Below are positions 1-13,622 of a stretch of 64,000 nt of DNA, in pieces; within the stretch, counting starts at the first letter, position 1, and every line of letters begins with the position of its first letter. Source of the DNA: Ifrita kowaldi (Eukaryota > Chordata > Aves > Passeriformes > Cinclosomatidae). The position numbers were made by a program, and so were the translations under genes. The DNA is taken from NCBI GenBank assembly GCA_013398055.1, contig VZRS01015015.1, positions 301-64,300 on the forward strand, given 5' to 3'. Below the pieces are notes generated by a model, which ran no database searches, was not told where the DNA came from, and saw nothing but the letters and a program-made list of their open reading frames with translations.

Positions 1-1920
1 GTGGATCCCCATGGGCTGTAATGGGACAGCCTGCTTCACCGTGGTCTTCACCACGGCCTGCAGAGGAATCTCAGCTCTGGCACCTGGAGCACCTCCTCCC
101 CCTCCTTCTCCACTGACTTTGGTGTCTCCACATTGTTTCCCTCATGTGTTCTCACCTCCTGCTCTTCTCTGGCTGGAATTAAAACTGCACGCCTCACTTT
201 GTTTTGATTTTCTTCTTAAATCTGTTATGACAGAGGTGTTACCACCATCTCTAATTGGCCCAGGCTTGGAGTGTGGCATGTCCATCTTCAGAGCCATCTG
301 GTATTGGCTCTGCTGGACATGGTGGAAGCTTCTAGCAACTTCTCACAGAAGTCACCTCTGTGGCCCTCCCCACTACCAAAAAAACCATGCCATACAAAAC
401 CAATAAAATGTGTTTCCCTTGGAAAAGGATGGGAGGGTGGATAACTTGGGTGTTGGCCTGTAGTCATCACCTGGGAGCCTGAGACACTTTAACCGCAACT
501 TCCCTGCCTTGATGTTCTAGACAAGCCCCATCCTTAGCCTAAAGATGCTGGTGGTCTGATCTCAGCAGCCACAGGAATGCTGTAGTTGCTGCTCCCCTTC
601 CTACGTATTGGAAGGTAGATGTTTCCTTGAGCTAAAAGACCTTCTGCCACTGCCTGGTGTGACACAGCACACGACTCGTTAGGTATTAGACTGTGAGATC
701 GAAAGGAGACGTGGCAGCTTCTGGAACTGAAGCAAAGCTTCAAGCCTCTGTCAAAGTGCTTTTCATCTTTCCTACTCTTTAAGCTAAAGAAAATAATAAC
801 CTCTTCCTCGCTTGTTAGCTATCTCAAATGCTATGAATCCATTGTGGATGGCTGGATGGCAGTGTTTGGCAATGCTGACTGGAATGGTTTGTGTTACTTT
901 GCCATCCTCTGAGCATTGGGATGGAGAGGATGGGTGATCAAGGTGAGGTGGCGCAGGAGGTGCTTAGGCTAGTTTTGTAGGTGCCCATTGCATCTTCCCA
1001 GAGCGTTTGGATCTAAAGAGACACAAATCAAACCTGACCCCCTAAGGTATGGAGAAAACAGGTGGTAAGGGTCTCTTTTATGGGTCTGGCTCTTAACCTT
1101 TTGGCTAACTGTGTTGCTTGGTCACAGTTTAGCTCCAGGCTCATTTACATTGAAAATGAAAGCCTATAAAACATGGAATGATGGCTTTGGCTATGTCTTT
1201 TTTTTTTCCCCTTAGAAACATGATGAATGTTATTATATAATGTTTCCTGGAAATTGGGACTCCTGAGCATTCAAAAAATAAAATAAAATTAAAGGTGGTC
1301 TCAGCTGCCGTTAAGTACCTCACTGTTTCTCTGAAGATAAGAACTCAATAGCCCAGAATGGGGACATAGAAACCAGCTGTGATCACTGGGAGCCAAAAGA
1401 GCTATGTGTACCCCTGTCCTGGAGGAATGGAATTGATGGCAGTAATAAAAAGTGTTTGGCAGCTCCCTGATCAGCACAAATACTTGTAGTGAGTAATTCT
1501 AGCTTTTCCTGTGCTCCCTGTTCTGGAAGAGCAGAATTGCTGCTTCCTCCTCTGAGAAGTGGAGATCAGCCTGGTAGCAACGTGACTGACTATCTTCGGT
1601 GTGATTCTTGGTGTGTGAAGACAAGGTACTGCCTCAGAGGAAAGCTGCCAACTCCTGAATTGAAGAGATGTCTTTGATGGTTCCTTTCCCCTTTGAAGGG
1701 GAAAGTTCTGATGGAGAAAGGTACCTTCTTAGCCTTTAGATGGAGGTGGGTGGGGACACCTCAGCTTTCTGAGCTTACCCTGTGCCATGTCAACTAGAAC
1801 AATCTGTAACAGAGAACAAATTACAAGTGCTGTGAGGGACTAATTTAAATAAGCAAACAAACAAAGCCTTCAGAATTAATTCCTAAAAGGCATGTCTTCT
1901 ATTGAAAACAAACTACAGCT
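1..1920. other. Unique non-coding sequence, nothing recognised
   Basis: All six frames are broken by frequent stops and no frame shows a recognisable domain. I see no repeat family, RNA gene or CpG cluster. Only a short poly-T run near 1198-1207 and scattered A-rich stretches stand out. Called as intergenic or intronic background. Confidence 0.6.
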
Positions 1921-1969
1921 ATTCATATGTATTTCATATATATATACATATATATTCATATATATATTC
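1921..1969. repeat. TA-rich low-complexity tract
   Basis: A run of alternating TA dinucleotides, broken by single C bases, forms several overlapping palindromes such as ATATATAT. It is a degenerate (TA)n microsatellite followed by a short pyrimidine tract. Confidence 0.85.
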
Positions 1970-4365
1970 TTTCTCCTTCTCCCCTAAGCAGGCTTGCAAC
2001 TAGGATTATGAAATGCAGAGCCCTCCTTTCCTGTGAATTTCATGTTGATTCAGGAAGTACCTGGTTCAATATCCTTCTGGGAGAGAGGCAGTATTAAACA
2101 TAATATCTAGTGATTTGAACTGTGCAAGGAAGCACTCTGCTATTCCCACTCCATTGAGTGGAGTAATTTCAAGTCTCTAAAATGGGAAAGCAATAGAATA
2201 AACTGTTGGTTTTCAGAAAATCCCAAAAAAACAAAACCTGTACTTAAGTCACCTGCAGGCTATGGCTGTTTCCAGAAAGATCAGATAAGCAGCTGAGTTG
2301 TCCCCTTTGTGCTGACCCTATAATGAAGCAGTCCAGGCAGGAGACCTCTGGGCTTGCCTTTGCCATAAGGCAATGCTGGATGTCATTAAGTGAGACAATT
2401 TCCTGATATCAGGATATCAAATGTCCTGATTTACAACTGGCGTTGGCAGCACCTGCAGACTTCAGGGATGATGAGCAAGAGGTTGCTTTATCAGACTTGG
2501 CAGACTTGGCGTGTTGTTGGCTGCAGCTGCTGGTTTAACTCCTAGTCCTGTGTTGTATAACTTATCCTGATGGAATGCAATGCCTGCCCTGAAGAGCTGC
2601 AGACATTAACACTCCTTCTCTTGAAGCCTACTGTAGGAATGTAGCCTGCTTACTTGTTGACCAGCAGCAGTAGGAAACACCTAGCTGTCTGCAGGGAAGG
2701 GGCATTTGTATAAAACTGGTCCTTGAGAAAGAGGGAAGCCACAGCTGGCTCTGCTCTCTTTCATCCTGACCAAAGGGAGGTATGAGGAGGGGACAGATGG
2801 CAACTCCCAAATTACAACTCACAAGGACTGCCTGCTGTCCTTGTATAACAACCCAGGGCACACCTGACGCTCACTTCCCTGTGGCCTCTGCAGGGATGAA
2901 TGTACCACCACTAACCTGGACTTGTTTCATCTGACCAGGAGGCATTGAGAGAGCTGCTGACCAATCAACTAACCAAAAGAATGCCTTCGCTCAGTAACAA
3001 TTCCCACTCTCTCCTAGCAGACATATATTCAGATAGGAAGGGTTTGGTGAAGGTTTTTCTATAAAATCTTATTTCTTATATTCAAGGTAATCTAGGATTG
3101 GGGTAAATCATATAAAATATGATCAGTGTCCCTTGAGAAAGGCACTAAGATAGATTCCTGCCTTTTTTGGATATTTAAGATGAAAGAAATCAAATGAGTG
3201 AAAGGAATGCAATAGAACCAACTGCAGCTGTATCTTTTGCAGCTCTACTTCTTAACTTAAATGGGAATGAAATATTTTCCTTATGTGCCTTGGTCTCCTC
3301 TAGTGAGACTGTCATGAAAGTGACCCCTTTCATCTTTCTTCCCACAGCCTCCCCATGTCACTAGACATGCAGGGATGGATGCTCATGAGGAGGTTTGAAT
3401 TTCCTTCTGAAGTCATGCCTTTTTGACACTTCTGCTATGCTTTTTTTCTCTTTTCTCCTGTGCAGGAGGCTTTAGAGCACAGGATATGAGGATAAGCTGG
3501 TGGCAGATAGTGATATGAGAAGCCAAAATATTGGGACTATTGCACACTGTAGAATTTTCAGATAACTTATTGGAAAACTTGTACAGGGTACAGGAAAGGC
3601 ATTAAGGATAGATGATCCTGTCCTTCTGGGAATGTAAAGAACGCACGTGACTTGACACCCTTTTCTCTGCAAGTTTCTTCTGAAAGGTGTGTAATTACTA
3701 GCACTTTTGCTTTGGTGGATTCTACCTTGCAGCAGGCTCTCAATGGACTGGTAAGCTTCATCTAGTTTGAAGCTCTTCCACCACCTGCATCAGGCCAGCT
3801 GCTCTGGTTATGAAACAGAAAGTGATAGTGTTTGGTAGAATCCCTCTGATATTTCTGTAGTAACACTTCTGGTTTTTTTGAGGAGGGAGAAGGTAGTAGC
3901 ACTGCTGTAGGCTTAAGCTCTGCTTTTGTGTCACTTTTATGATATCATTGAGATACCACAAACTCCTCTGCAGAAATTCTGTGGAGCTCTGGGTTGAAAA
4001 CAGCCTCAGGTGGATCCTGATTTTAAAATTGGTTCTTTAAGACTATCATTTAATTTCTCTCTATTGATCCAGACTTTGCTGTTTTCATGCCAGTGTCTTA
4101 AAGGGCTAAAACCACCCCAGCTACCCCCCCATTTTAGTTCCTTCTGAGTTAACTGCTAAAGGTTAGGGCTCATCTGAGCTTTGGCAAGTGATGAAATAAT
4201 GCACTATTTAAGTGTTAATGTAGGGCTAATAGCCCATGTGGATTCACTTCAGTTCCTTCTGCTTCTTTCCTCCTAGGTTTACTTTCACTGTGGTGCATCA
4301 GCCTGTGTCGCAGATGCTATGAAATCCTGCATACCTCACTGACCTTCTGAGAGGTAAAAGCTTGC
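1970..4365. other. Unique non-coding sequence, nothing recognised
   Basis: There is no open frame above about 80 codons and no repeat family I recognise. The only small structure is a short direct repeat of CAGACTTGG near 2495-2510. Treated as background. Confidence 0.55.
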
Positions 4366-4389
4366 TTTTTTTTTTTTTTTTTTTTTTTT
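4366..4389. repeat. Poly-T tract of 24 bases
   Basis: An uninterrupted run of T. On the minus strand it would read as a poly-A tail, but I see no retrocopy body beside it and no convincing flanking target-site duplication, so it is called a simple homopolymer. Confidence 0.9.
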
Positions 4390-5093
4390 GAGTCATCACA
4401 AAAATAGCAAGCACCAAGGCTGTTTTCTCTCGTGAAGGTGTGATTTCAAATGCCTTATGCCTTGAAGTTTAGACTACCAGCACAAACTGTGCAGGGATTT
4501 CTGAAGTCATAGTGTCAAAAGGTGAAGGTTATCTATGTATCTGTGTGCTTGTACTAGCCATCCAGGAAGTTCTCTAAGCTTTCTGGAGCCTTTATGGCTG
4601 AACACAAGACATGGGGTTGCACTGATATTTAAGCAAACACTATATCCTTTGAGAATGAAATGGCATTGAAGACTATTCAGTCTAAAATGAGAGATGGCAT
4701 GGAAAGCCATGAGCATTTGCAAAGGCGCATATGTAAATAGGAGATCTTAATTAATCTGTGGATTTAGTTGGTCCTTTTGGAGGATAGTTGCTCCTAACCA
4801 ACTGACTGGAAAGAGATGGAAAGGCTGAGCCCGTCTGTGTTCTACCTCCAATTTCACATCAGCATCCAGGTCCTTTTTGGAGATACTCTAGCCTATCCTA
4901 ACCCTCAACATGCGATCACTTAATGCTGTCTTCAAATTCTTGTTTTCCCCCTGAAGCTGCAGGAAGCTATGGAGTTTGGAAAGAATTATAGCTGGGTTTA
5001 ACTTGCAAGTCCCTTTGGGTAAATCCACGTGGGCCGTTATTACACGAACTCTCCTTCTGTAGAGTGAAGTGGGTAAAGTAACCAGAAGTCCTC

Positions 5094-5526
5094 TGTCGTG
5101 GTTTAGGAATCATACTCCCCAATTCAGTGCCCCCACTGAGACTCTCCCAAACTACACACTGCTTGCTTGTTTCCCCCTTCCCCTCTTCCTTTCTGTTCCA
5201 GAGGGATAGAGTTGAGAATTGGAGGCACAAAAGTTGAAGATCACGGATTGAGATAAGAACAATTTACTGGAAACAGCAGTGAGATAAGAAGATGAAGAGT
5301 AACATCAACAATATTAACAACAAAATTATATGGAAGAGAGGGGGATTCACATGCAAAAATGCACACCAGGGGCCCCAAGACAATGAACAACGTGGACTGT
5401 GCTGCCATGCTTTTCAGCAGAAGCCATGCCCTTCTTCTTGGAAGCCAGAGAATCCCTTACCTGCAACCCCAACAATGATCTGAGGTGATACAGAATAACA
5501 TCTGGGTCCTGGCCAAGACTAGGACA
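5094..5526 (-). mobile_element. Solo LTR of an avian endogenous retrovirus, about 433 bp
   Basis: The element begins TGTCGTGGTTTA and ends AAGACTAGGACA, so it has TG...CA termini with imperfect inverted ends (the right end read in reverse starts TGTCCTAGTCTTGG). It is flanked on both sides by CCTC (5090-5093 and 5527-5530), a plausible 4-bp target-site duplication. The interior text, with a 'gagataagaacaatttactgg' type stretch and AAC/AAT-rich repeats, resembles the reverse strand of avian ERV LTRs. On that strand AGTAAA sits where a polyadenylation signal is expected, which is why minus is chosen. There are no internal gag, pol or env sequences on either side, so it is a solo LTR left by recombination. 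The family name is not assigned. Confidence 0.62.
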
Positions 5527-8100
5527 CCTCCCGTGGTAGTGTCTGCCTTAATACTGACTTCAGGGTGAATATTTGCAAAGGGTTGACCTTGGGAGAGAGC
5601 AACCAATGTTTGTAACAGCAGTGCCATCCTGAGGAGCAGAAGAATGATCCTCTATCTCCTGTTGTGGTTCTGGACTTCACCAGAAGGCTTCTCTTACCAG
5701 CTCTTGTAGTGGCTTATGTTGTTCTAGAGGTAAGTATTGCTTAAGCAGAGCTTTGCTTCTGGATTATCTGAAGCAATGGGGTTAGTTCTGATACTTGTGG
5801 CACCTGGATCCCCATCTCTGAATTACCAAAGCTCTGACAATCTTTGAATTGCTCTTTCTACATTGAATGTGAAGTTTCTTAAAGTGCTTAGAACATTTTT
5901 TAGAGGTCATGATGATTCTGTAAACAAAGTATGTTCATCTGATCTGTATGAATATAAAAAAGAAAATCTGGTGTTTTTCTCTTCCTGCCTCTCCTGTACC
6001 CAGATTTTTTTGGCCCTAATTCTGTAGCCTCCCTCCTCTCTTCTCCCATATTTCAAAACTCCTTCTCTCATACATATTTTAAGTGCATTTTCATTCTACA
6101 GAGACTCTAACCCTCATCTGCTCTGACAGCCTAAGATCCTTGCTGGTCTATTAATTTAATATTCATGAATATAAGCAGAAAGGGCTCCAGTCTCTTACCA
6201 CCAACCTGTTCTTTGGTCAGGACAAGGAGAAAAGTCTTGCCTGCTGTGATCATTAAGTATTTCTTCTAAGGCCCAGTTAAGTCCATAATAAGTCAACTGT
6301 CTTCAGGGCACGACACCATTCATTTGTGTCTGAAGAATTTAAGACTCAGCATGAAGCCTATTTGCACACTTTGAATATTGACCCTTGCTTATAAGATAGG
6401 ACACAATTTATTTGAAGTGGGGGTTTTTTTTTGAGAGAATTAAGTCTTTTCTTTCATCTCACCTTTCCTCACCTGTCCCAGCCTAGTTCTTGGGAGATTA
6501 GCTCAAAATGTAGCTTTGAAACAAGCACTGAAACGTGGAAAAGCTGCAGGTACTAACCTGGAACTTGAAGTCAGAGTGGTGGGACAGTGTTATGCTTGTA
6601 GCCAGTGTTATTTCCTAACATATGAGTCAAGGTACTTCCTAGGTGCAGTTGAGTTTTAACTGTTCCCTGTGTTATCATAAAGGTACAGAATATATGACAG
6701 ACACTTAAAGAAATGTGATGGAGAAAAGGCATGTCCCAGCACTGCTGAAGGGGAGTTAGAAAATATGAGATCTCACAGCTCCTGAGTAGGAAGCAGGAGG
6801 GGAGAAAAAAAGAGCAATTAGAGCAATGCTTTTTTTTTTGTCTATCTGTTCTTTGAAGGCAGCTGAGCAGCACTTTTGTATGAGCAGGGGACGTGTATCT
6901 GTGTGTAAGTGTGTACACAGCCCCTACAATTGTTTGCAGCCTCTTTGCCATGTGTTTACTTCAACTTGGAAAGTCCAAGTCCTGTTTCTCACACAACGCC
7001 AACCTCAATTTGAAAACAAACTAATATTCAGAAACTCTGCCTATAATAACAATAAAATGTATAACTATTTATGTGCTAGCAGCTGAGCATGACTCTTTCT
7101 TGTCACAAGTCAAGCCACCTGTGACTAATTATAGTGGCTGTACGTGATCATCCTGCAGCCAAGTGACCCTACTTCCACTGCAGCACAACCCTTCTCTATT
7201 CCTTCTGTGCTGGTTTTGGGCTCTAGCACTGCTTTGGCTAGCTGAGACTGACTGCAAAGGCTAGGAAAGATTGATTTGGGATTCAAAAGGATTTTGATCA
7301 AGAGGAGATACTGTCCAAAATGAACCAGATGAAATTCGAAACAAGCGTAGAGATTTGCCCTTAGGAAGGAGAAATCAAATGTGTGAATACAAATGGGGGA
7401 TGGTGATCTCAGCAGCAGTTCTAAGGAAGACCTGTTGGATTAAATGATCTGCAAAAGGCAAGAGTCTTATTCCAATTGCAAAGGAAAAAAATGAGGGAGG
7501 GGAGAAACAGTCTTGGTATGTAGGGAAAGAGGGGAGTGCTTCTAAGGAAGCTTTAGTGGGAGCATCTTGTTCAATATTGGTAACAGCTTTGGAGAAAAGG
7601 GCTTTAGGAAAAAGGGGCTTTGTGCTTCCTCTGAGAGGCTATTCTCACCAAAAAACAGAGAAATGGAAATAGGAGAGTGCTCCTTTACTGGAGACTTGGT
7701 GGAGGAGGGAATCTTAAGTAACTTACCCTCTGTGGGGGTGAGGAGAGTATGAAGCAAGGGCAGACCATTTACTCTAATAGATGCCTCAAGAAGGCATTAG
7801 AATCATTCTTACTTTTTAATTGGATAAGGATCTTCAGAAATAGCCAAGGTTGGGCTGTCTCCATTTCCTTAAGGAAGGTATAGGAGGGTTTTTCTGGCCT
7901 TACTTCTAAATGATCTATCAATGATTAATCAGATTATGACTACTTCATTTGACCTCAAGAGAAGATATGCTTAATTTCTAAATGAAAACTGCCATTCAAG
8001 AAAAATGAGTAGTGGCTTTGGGACCTTCCTGCACCAGCTCCTCATTTATTCCTCTCTGTGTGCAAGTTGTGTTCGCTGGGCAGGGACCGCAGAGTTGCTG
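5527..8100. other. Unique non-coding sequence
   Basis: No gene or repeat family recognised. It contains a perfect 14-bp palindrome at 6159-6172 inside an AT-rich patch (see findings) and short homopolymers near 6422-6432 and 6829-6839. Confidence 0.5.
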
Positions 8101-11100
8101 CGGTGCCAAGACTGTCCTCTGGGGTGCCACTGCTGGAGACGTGACCAGAATTTACAGTCTCTGCCCATCTTTCTGCTTGTCTCCAGGATCAGTGTACATC
8201 AAACTTACCCGTAAGTCTGCCACTCAGGGTCAGGGATCAAGAGCCATCTACTTTCTGAACTCCGCCCTCTGTTATTTTGTTTTTTATTCTGGAAGAGTTG
8301 TTAGGAAGTGGCACTGGTAGTGCACTGTAGGTACCAGCTGACAAACTCTAAGCTAGTAAAACACTGACCTGAGAGACATCTAGCAACTGAGGCTGGGGTA
8401 TGAAAGTAGAAAATCCTGTAAACTGCAGTTGTAAATGCGCTGCAGATGAAGTGGCTTTCCTTGCATTCCTGCAGCAAGTCTAGGGACTTTATCAAAGGTA
8501 GCTTACAGGATATGTCAATCTTGTGTACAGCTGCAGTTAAAGAAAAGACAGGTCTTAATAAATCTCTTCACTGAAATATGCTTTCCTTCCCTCCAACCTC
8601 TGCTGTCAATGGCTTGCTTTCAGTTATCTTTCCAAAAGGAGTGGTTGTACATTTAGAAGAATCTGAAGATTCTTTTCCTGCTTTTCCTCTCTCCTTTAAC
8701 TTGGTCAGTCTTGCACTCTGAGGTGCAACAAAGTGTGTTTTCCCAGAGAAACAGGGATGTAGCCAAAAGGCCACAGTGGTTCAATGGAAATATTGGGTGG
8801 CTGCACAGAGGTGTTTGGAGTAAGGCTTCAGAAATGTCCTGGTTAGAAGGAACGGCATAGCCCAGACAGTAGAGGCTGCTAAACTTGCTTTCTTCTGTCG
8901 CTATGTGAGGTCTGGGAGCATAGTACATGTCACAGACACACTCTTGCTCCAGCAGACATGGAGGTAACGTGGACAACCTTTTCCCTGTGAACAGAGGGAA
9001 AGGGTCTTCCTGAGACAACAAAAAAATCTGCAGGAAACAGAGGCTGCAGTCTTCTCTTTTGTAAAATGATCTCTGGGAGTATCCTGGCTAACTTTCATCT
9101 GTAGCATCAGATACTGGCTCTGGCTTTTCTTGAGGTGCTCTCCAACTCCTGCTGTGGCAAATGAAGTCCCATAGCACTCACCAGGAGCTAAATAGGTTAC
9201 AGGGATCTTCTTGCCATGCTGAGCAGGGAGCAGAGCTGCTTTACTGGATCAGTAACTCAGAATCCTAGCATGAAGTACTCTTGTAGTACATAATAAGTTT
9301 TTTTCCAACTACTTCCATATTCTGTTTTAATACTGTGCTAATTTTAACAGCCATGTGCTGTGAAATTTTCTCAAGGTGCTCAGTAAAACATCTGCTGACT
9401 CTTTCAAACTTGTGCTCTTCCAGAGTGCTTTAAGACTATTGCCCTACTACCTAGGTGATCAGAAAATCTGGACTGTAGCTGCCCAAGGGTGGGTGGGGTA
9501 AAGGAGGATGGTGGTAGGGTTCCAATTGCTGGTAGTTTACAGTCTGAGTGGTTTCTGACTGGCAGCTGCAGCTAATACTGTGACCATGGGGGACTGTGGC
9601 AAAAGGTATGTTCTGTTGTTCCCTGAATGTATAGTGGTAATATACAGTTGCTGATATGACTGCCTGAGGAGATCTTGGCACTTTCTAATGTAACATTAAG
9701 CTTTCTCCATGTACATCTTGCTGCATTCTAATCTCTCACAAATGCTCCAGTAGGCAGAGACTACAGTGGAAAAGACATCACATGCTGCTAATGTGAGTAG
9801 CTCCTGTGTGAGATGCACAGTCAGTCAGCTGCCGTGCTTTCTTTCCCATTGCAGGGCCTTAACTTCATGTGATGTGGATGCCACAGAGCCCTCCTCCCAC
9901 CTGAGGAAATACAGCTGGGATAATGTGCACTTGTATGCTAATAAAATGCTTCCCCTGTTTCTTGGTTTTCCCCCTAGTTTTCCAACATGTGGAAGGTTTT
10001 TTTATTAACATGCACAGTGGATTTAGCCCCTTCTGGTACAATGGAGAAATGAAGACACAGATTTGAGATGGATTTGATTTGAGTGCAGATTTGAGTGACT
10101 GAGCTGTGACGTCTGGGTTTGCAGTCTCTGATTTCACCTTTGTTAGCCACTGGTCAAGGTGCTTTTTTCTTTGCATTCAGTGTTTTGCTTAGAATTTGAT
10201 CATCAAATCCATTGTGAAATTTCAGAATTAGTTTTGCCAGTGGTAGACTACCAACAGGCAGTAGATGAACTCTGACATAATGAAGAGTGTAGCACAGCAG
10301 AAATCTGGGAAAACCAGCATTTGACTGATCAGTGAGGGGTTTACATCATCTGTCTTCTACCTACTTTTGTTACCAGATCCCTGTCTGTGACCTGATATGC
10401 CTTGGAACTCTTAATTGTCACTGCTTGCGTAATTTGGGATAGTTACACATCTAAATGAAATGTCTTCATAGATAGATATATAAGAACTTTAAATATGGGC
10501 TGTTTTCACTTGAAAAATACTTTGATCAGAAACCAGAAAGAAAGATCTCTGTCCCTGTCCAAATACTAAAATTCAAAACACTATCGCTCCCAAACTCTTG
10601 GGGCCCAAGTGAGGCTTTTGATACTGGATTGCTTTGAGTGGAAAACTTCAAACTGGCTGCTAATCTTTTCCAAGTCAAATGTATCAAATTGTACAGTACC
10701 ACTTACCTTTTTAAGATGCAAGTGCAATAAGGGGAGAGCCTTATAACTACAACTGATTTAATGAAAACCCTTTAATCTCATTAGTCAGTGAAGCACTGTG
10801 AGAGCCCCTTCTGTCAAACCTGTGCTTCAGACATGCTGTGGCCTCAGGCTATGTTTTGGAATTGAAATTTTAGCTTTCTGAATCCCAACCTGATCAGCAA
10901 TTTAAGTGTAGTCATTAGAATGGCAATTTTGAGGCTCTTTCCCTTTGTGGGCACTGTGGATATGTTCATTCCAGAAGCGGCATAGATTGTGATGGGGTGA
11001 ATTGGGTGCCACTGGTAATAAACCTCATTCTCAAAGTCACCTATTTCAGATATCCCACTGAAACAGTTTATACCAGAGCTCCAAGGATCGAGTTGAAAAG

Positions 11101-13622
11101 TACTGCTAGACCATAGGCAGAGGTAATATATGGTCTTTCCACTCTTGTGTTTCCCATCAGGGTGTTAAAGCTCTGCAACAAAAAGATCCATTCACAGTGG
11201 TGTGGATTGCCTTGATGTTTAACTTCCCCTAGTGCCAGGCCTGTCTCTTTAAGGCAGAAATGCAGCTTCTTGTTTATTTACCTCTCCCAAATCCAGCTTC
11301 ACCTCCCAGTTTTTTAGCACGTCTCTTCATAGAGAGCAGGTCAGTAAATCTAACTACAGAGCCATGTGTGCTAATGCTCTGTGTCCATACTGTCTGGTTG
11401 GTTCAGGAGCAGAACTTCATGCCTGAATTCACAGCATGCCCATCCAGCTACTCCTGTGACAATGGCACATCTCAGTTTGGTACTCACAGGCTTGCTTTAG
11501 CTAGCCCTCTTTGGAGGAAAATACCCTGCGTAGCACTTCAGCTCTGGTGTTTGTTAGTAAACCAGAAGCAATGGTGTGAAAATGCCTTTGGGCCCTGATA
11601 TGTTGCAGATTATTAATAGCAGGAGAGAGACCCTTAGATTGGTGCTTTGGTTTGTTTGCTGCCCAAGGAACTGGTCCCTCACTGCTTTCTGGGAAACTCT
11701 CAGTCTATCCCTTAACATGACACTTGCCTTTTATGTCCTCACTGTGCACTTCCCTGGCTGTTTGGAGGGAACTAGGGGATATTGGAAAGAGGAAGGTTAA
11801 TAATGTGCATTTTTTACATTAGAATGGGATAAATAAATAAAGGTGCTTTGAAGGTAGCATAACTGAGAAAGGATTAAAGAGAACTAATAGATGTGCCAAA
11901 ACTGGTGTAAATGAAGAAGTGATGGGAAGGACCAGAAGGACCAGGAGAAGGTGCAATTATATCCTGGAAGTTCTTGCTTGGTTTACCACAGACATAGAGA
12001 ACATTCAATAATTCAGCTGTTTCATGAAGTTTTTCATGATGTCTTGCCCCGTCACTTCTCTTCTATTGAATGAGCCCCGCCCTTGATCTTTATTCATAGA
12101 TAAATTTTGTACACCAGTCATGCCTGTTCTCCACTGGAATAGTTGTAATCAGTGTGTGTCTGTCTTAAGGCAGGATATCACCAAACTAGAAGTTGTATCT
12201 CAAATAACAATTTGAGAGCACTGAATATGGTGGAAAAGTTAGTATAAACTCACTAATGAGGAGCCAGATCATTAGAGAAAACTAAAACTAGAGAGATGGT
12301 ATTTAATGAGTAAATACATGTCATTGTAATTGATTAAGGCTGAATACAGAAACAGGTCTGCAAAAAGGTCCATGTTTTTTGTCTTTAAAATAAATTTTAA
12401 AAATTGGTCTTTTGGGAGAAATGGACAAAGATTTCAGTGGTTTTAGGGGGGATCACCTTCTTTGCTTCTTTGTGAAATTATTTGTTTTGCATGTAAAGTT
12501 CTGAGAAAATTTGGTAGAATTCTAAGTAAATTGTTGTTTCAAAGTATGTTATTCTGCTTTTAATACATCAAAGTGACATGTGGTGAAATTTGAAAGTGCT
12601 TTTTAGCTAGTACACTTGGGTGAGCTGAACATAGGTTCAGGAAATGTCCTGCTCCAAGTGACTGGCTTTCAAAGACAGGAGGAATGTTTGTATGTACACA
12701 TGCATAGGTGTATGGAACTGGCTCATATTTATAAAGTTTACTTATCCCATCCAAAACAAGCATTGTTTTGGCCAAGGAAAAAAAAAAAAGCAGCAGCTGG
12801 TGATGCTGTAAGCATCTATGGCAACTGCTGAACAAAGGATAAATCCAAGAATGTTCCAGTTTGGAACTTCAAGTGTGCAAGTGTCATGGCATGGAGGTGG
12901 GAGGAACATCCTCTTCACATAGCTCCAGTGCAACCACTTTTAAAATGCAACGTTGCAGTTTGGAGACCTGACTTCCAAAATATTTGGCAGGCTGCATGGA
13001 GTGCAGAGCAAGAATGTAATCAAGGGTTGGAGTGACTTTATTTACAGGGACAGATTTAAATATGTATAGACTGGTTAGGTTATGAAAAAAGGATATTTGC
13101 ACTAATAGTCTAGATATTTGGAGAGCTGGAGAGCACAGGCCAGGTTAAGTCATCTTAATAACCACCTAAGCTAAAATTTCACAATGGATGGCAGTGAAGT
13201 GCATGATGATGAGATGTCTTCATTTGCCAGCTGGTTTCCTTCATTAGGCAGAGGGCGACCTGTAGTGTGGGGCTTTTGCAATGTGTCTGATATAGAGAAG
13301 CAGCAAATGTAGACATCATTCCCTGTGGAAACTCTCCCACTGGCCCAGGGTTCCATGTGAGCCAACATTTCTTCTGCCAGATAAACATGTTGCATAATGG
13401 CAGAACATAAGCAGAGCAAGCTGCGTCATTTATCTGTTACAAAATGTTCAAAGGCAAACTGTGATTAAAGGGATGAGTTTTGATGGTTTCTTCTACTTGG
13501 AATCATTCTGAATGTGTTGAGACACCCCATTTTTAGGTTAAATTAACATCTCTGGATTCCTGGTTCCTGTCAGACTGTTCTGAAATCTATCTGAAGTGTG
13601 TTCAGTGACCAGAGAACCTCCA
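8101..13622. other. Unique non-coding sequence
   Basis: No frame above about 125 codons and none with recognisable protein features. There is a candidate 24-nt microexon at 8187-8210, treated only as a finding. A poly-A run lies near 12779-12789. No repeat family recognised. Confidence 0.5.

Noticed and set aside
4366..4389. Poly-T as the tail of a minus-strand retrocopy
   Set aside because: No gene-like or SINE-like body on the expected side and no target-site duplication.
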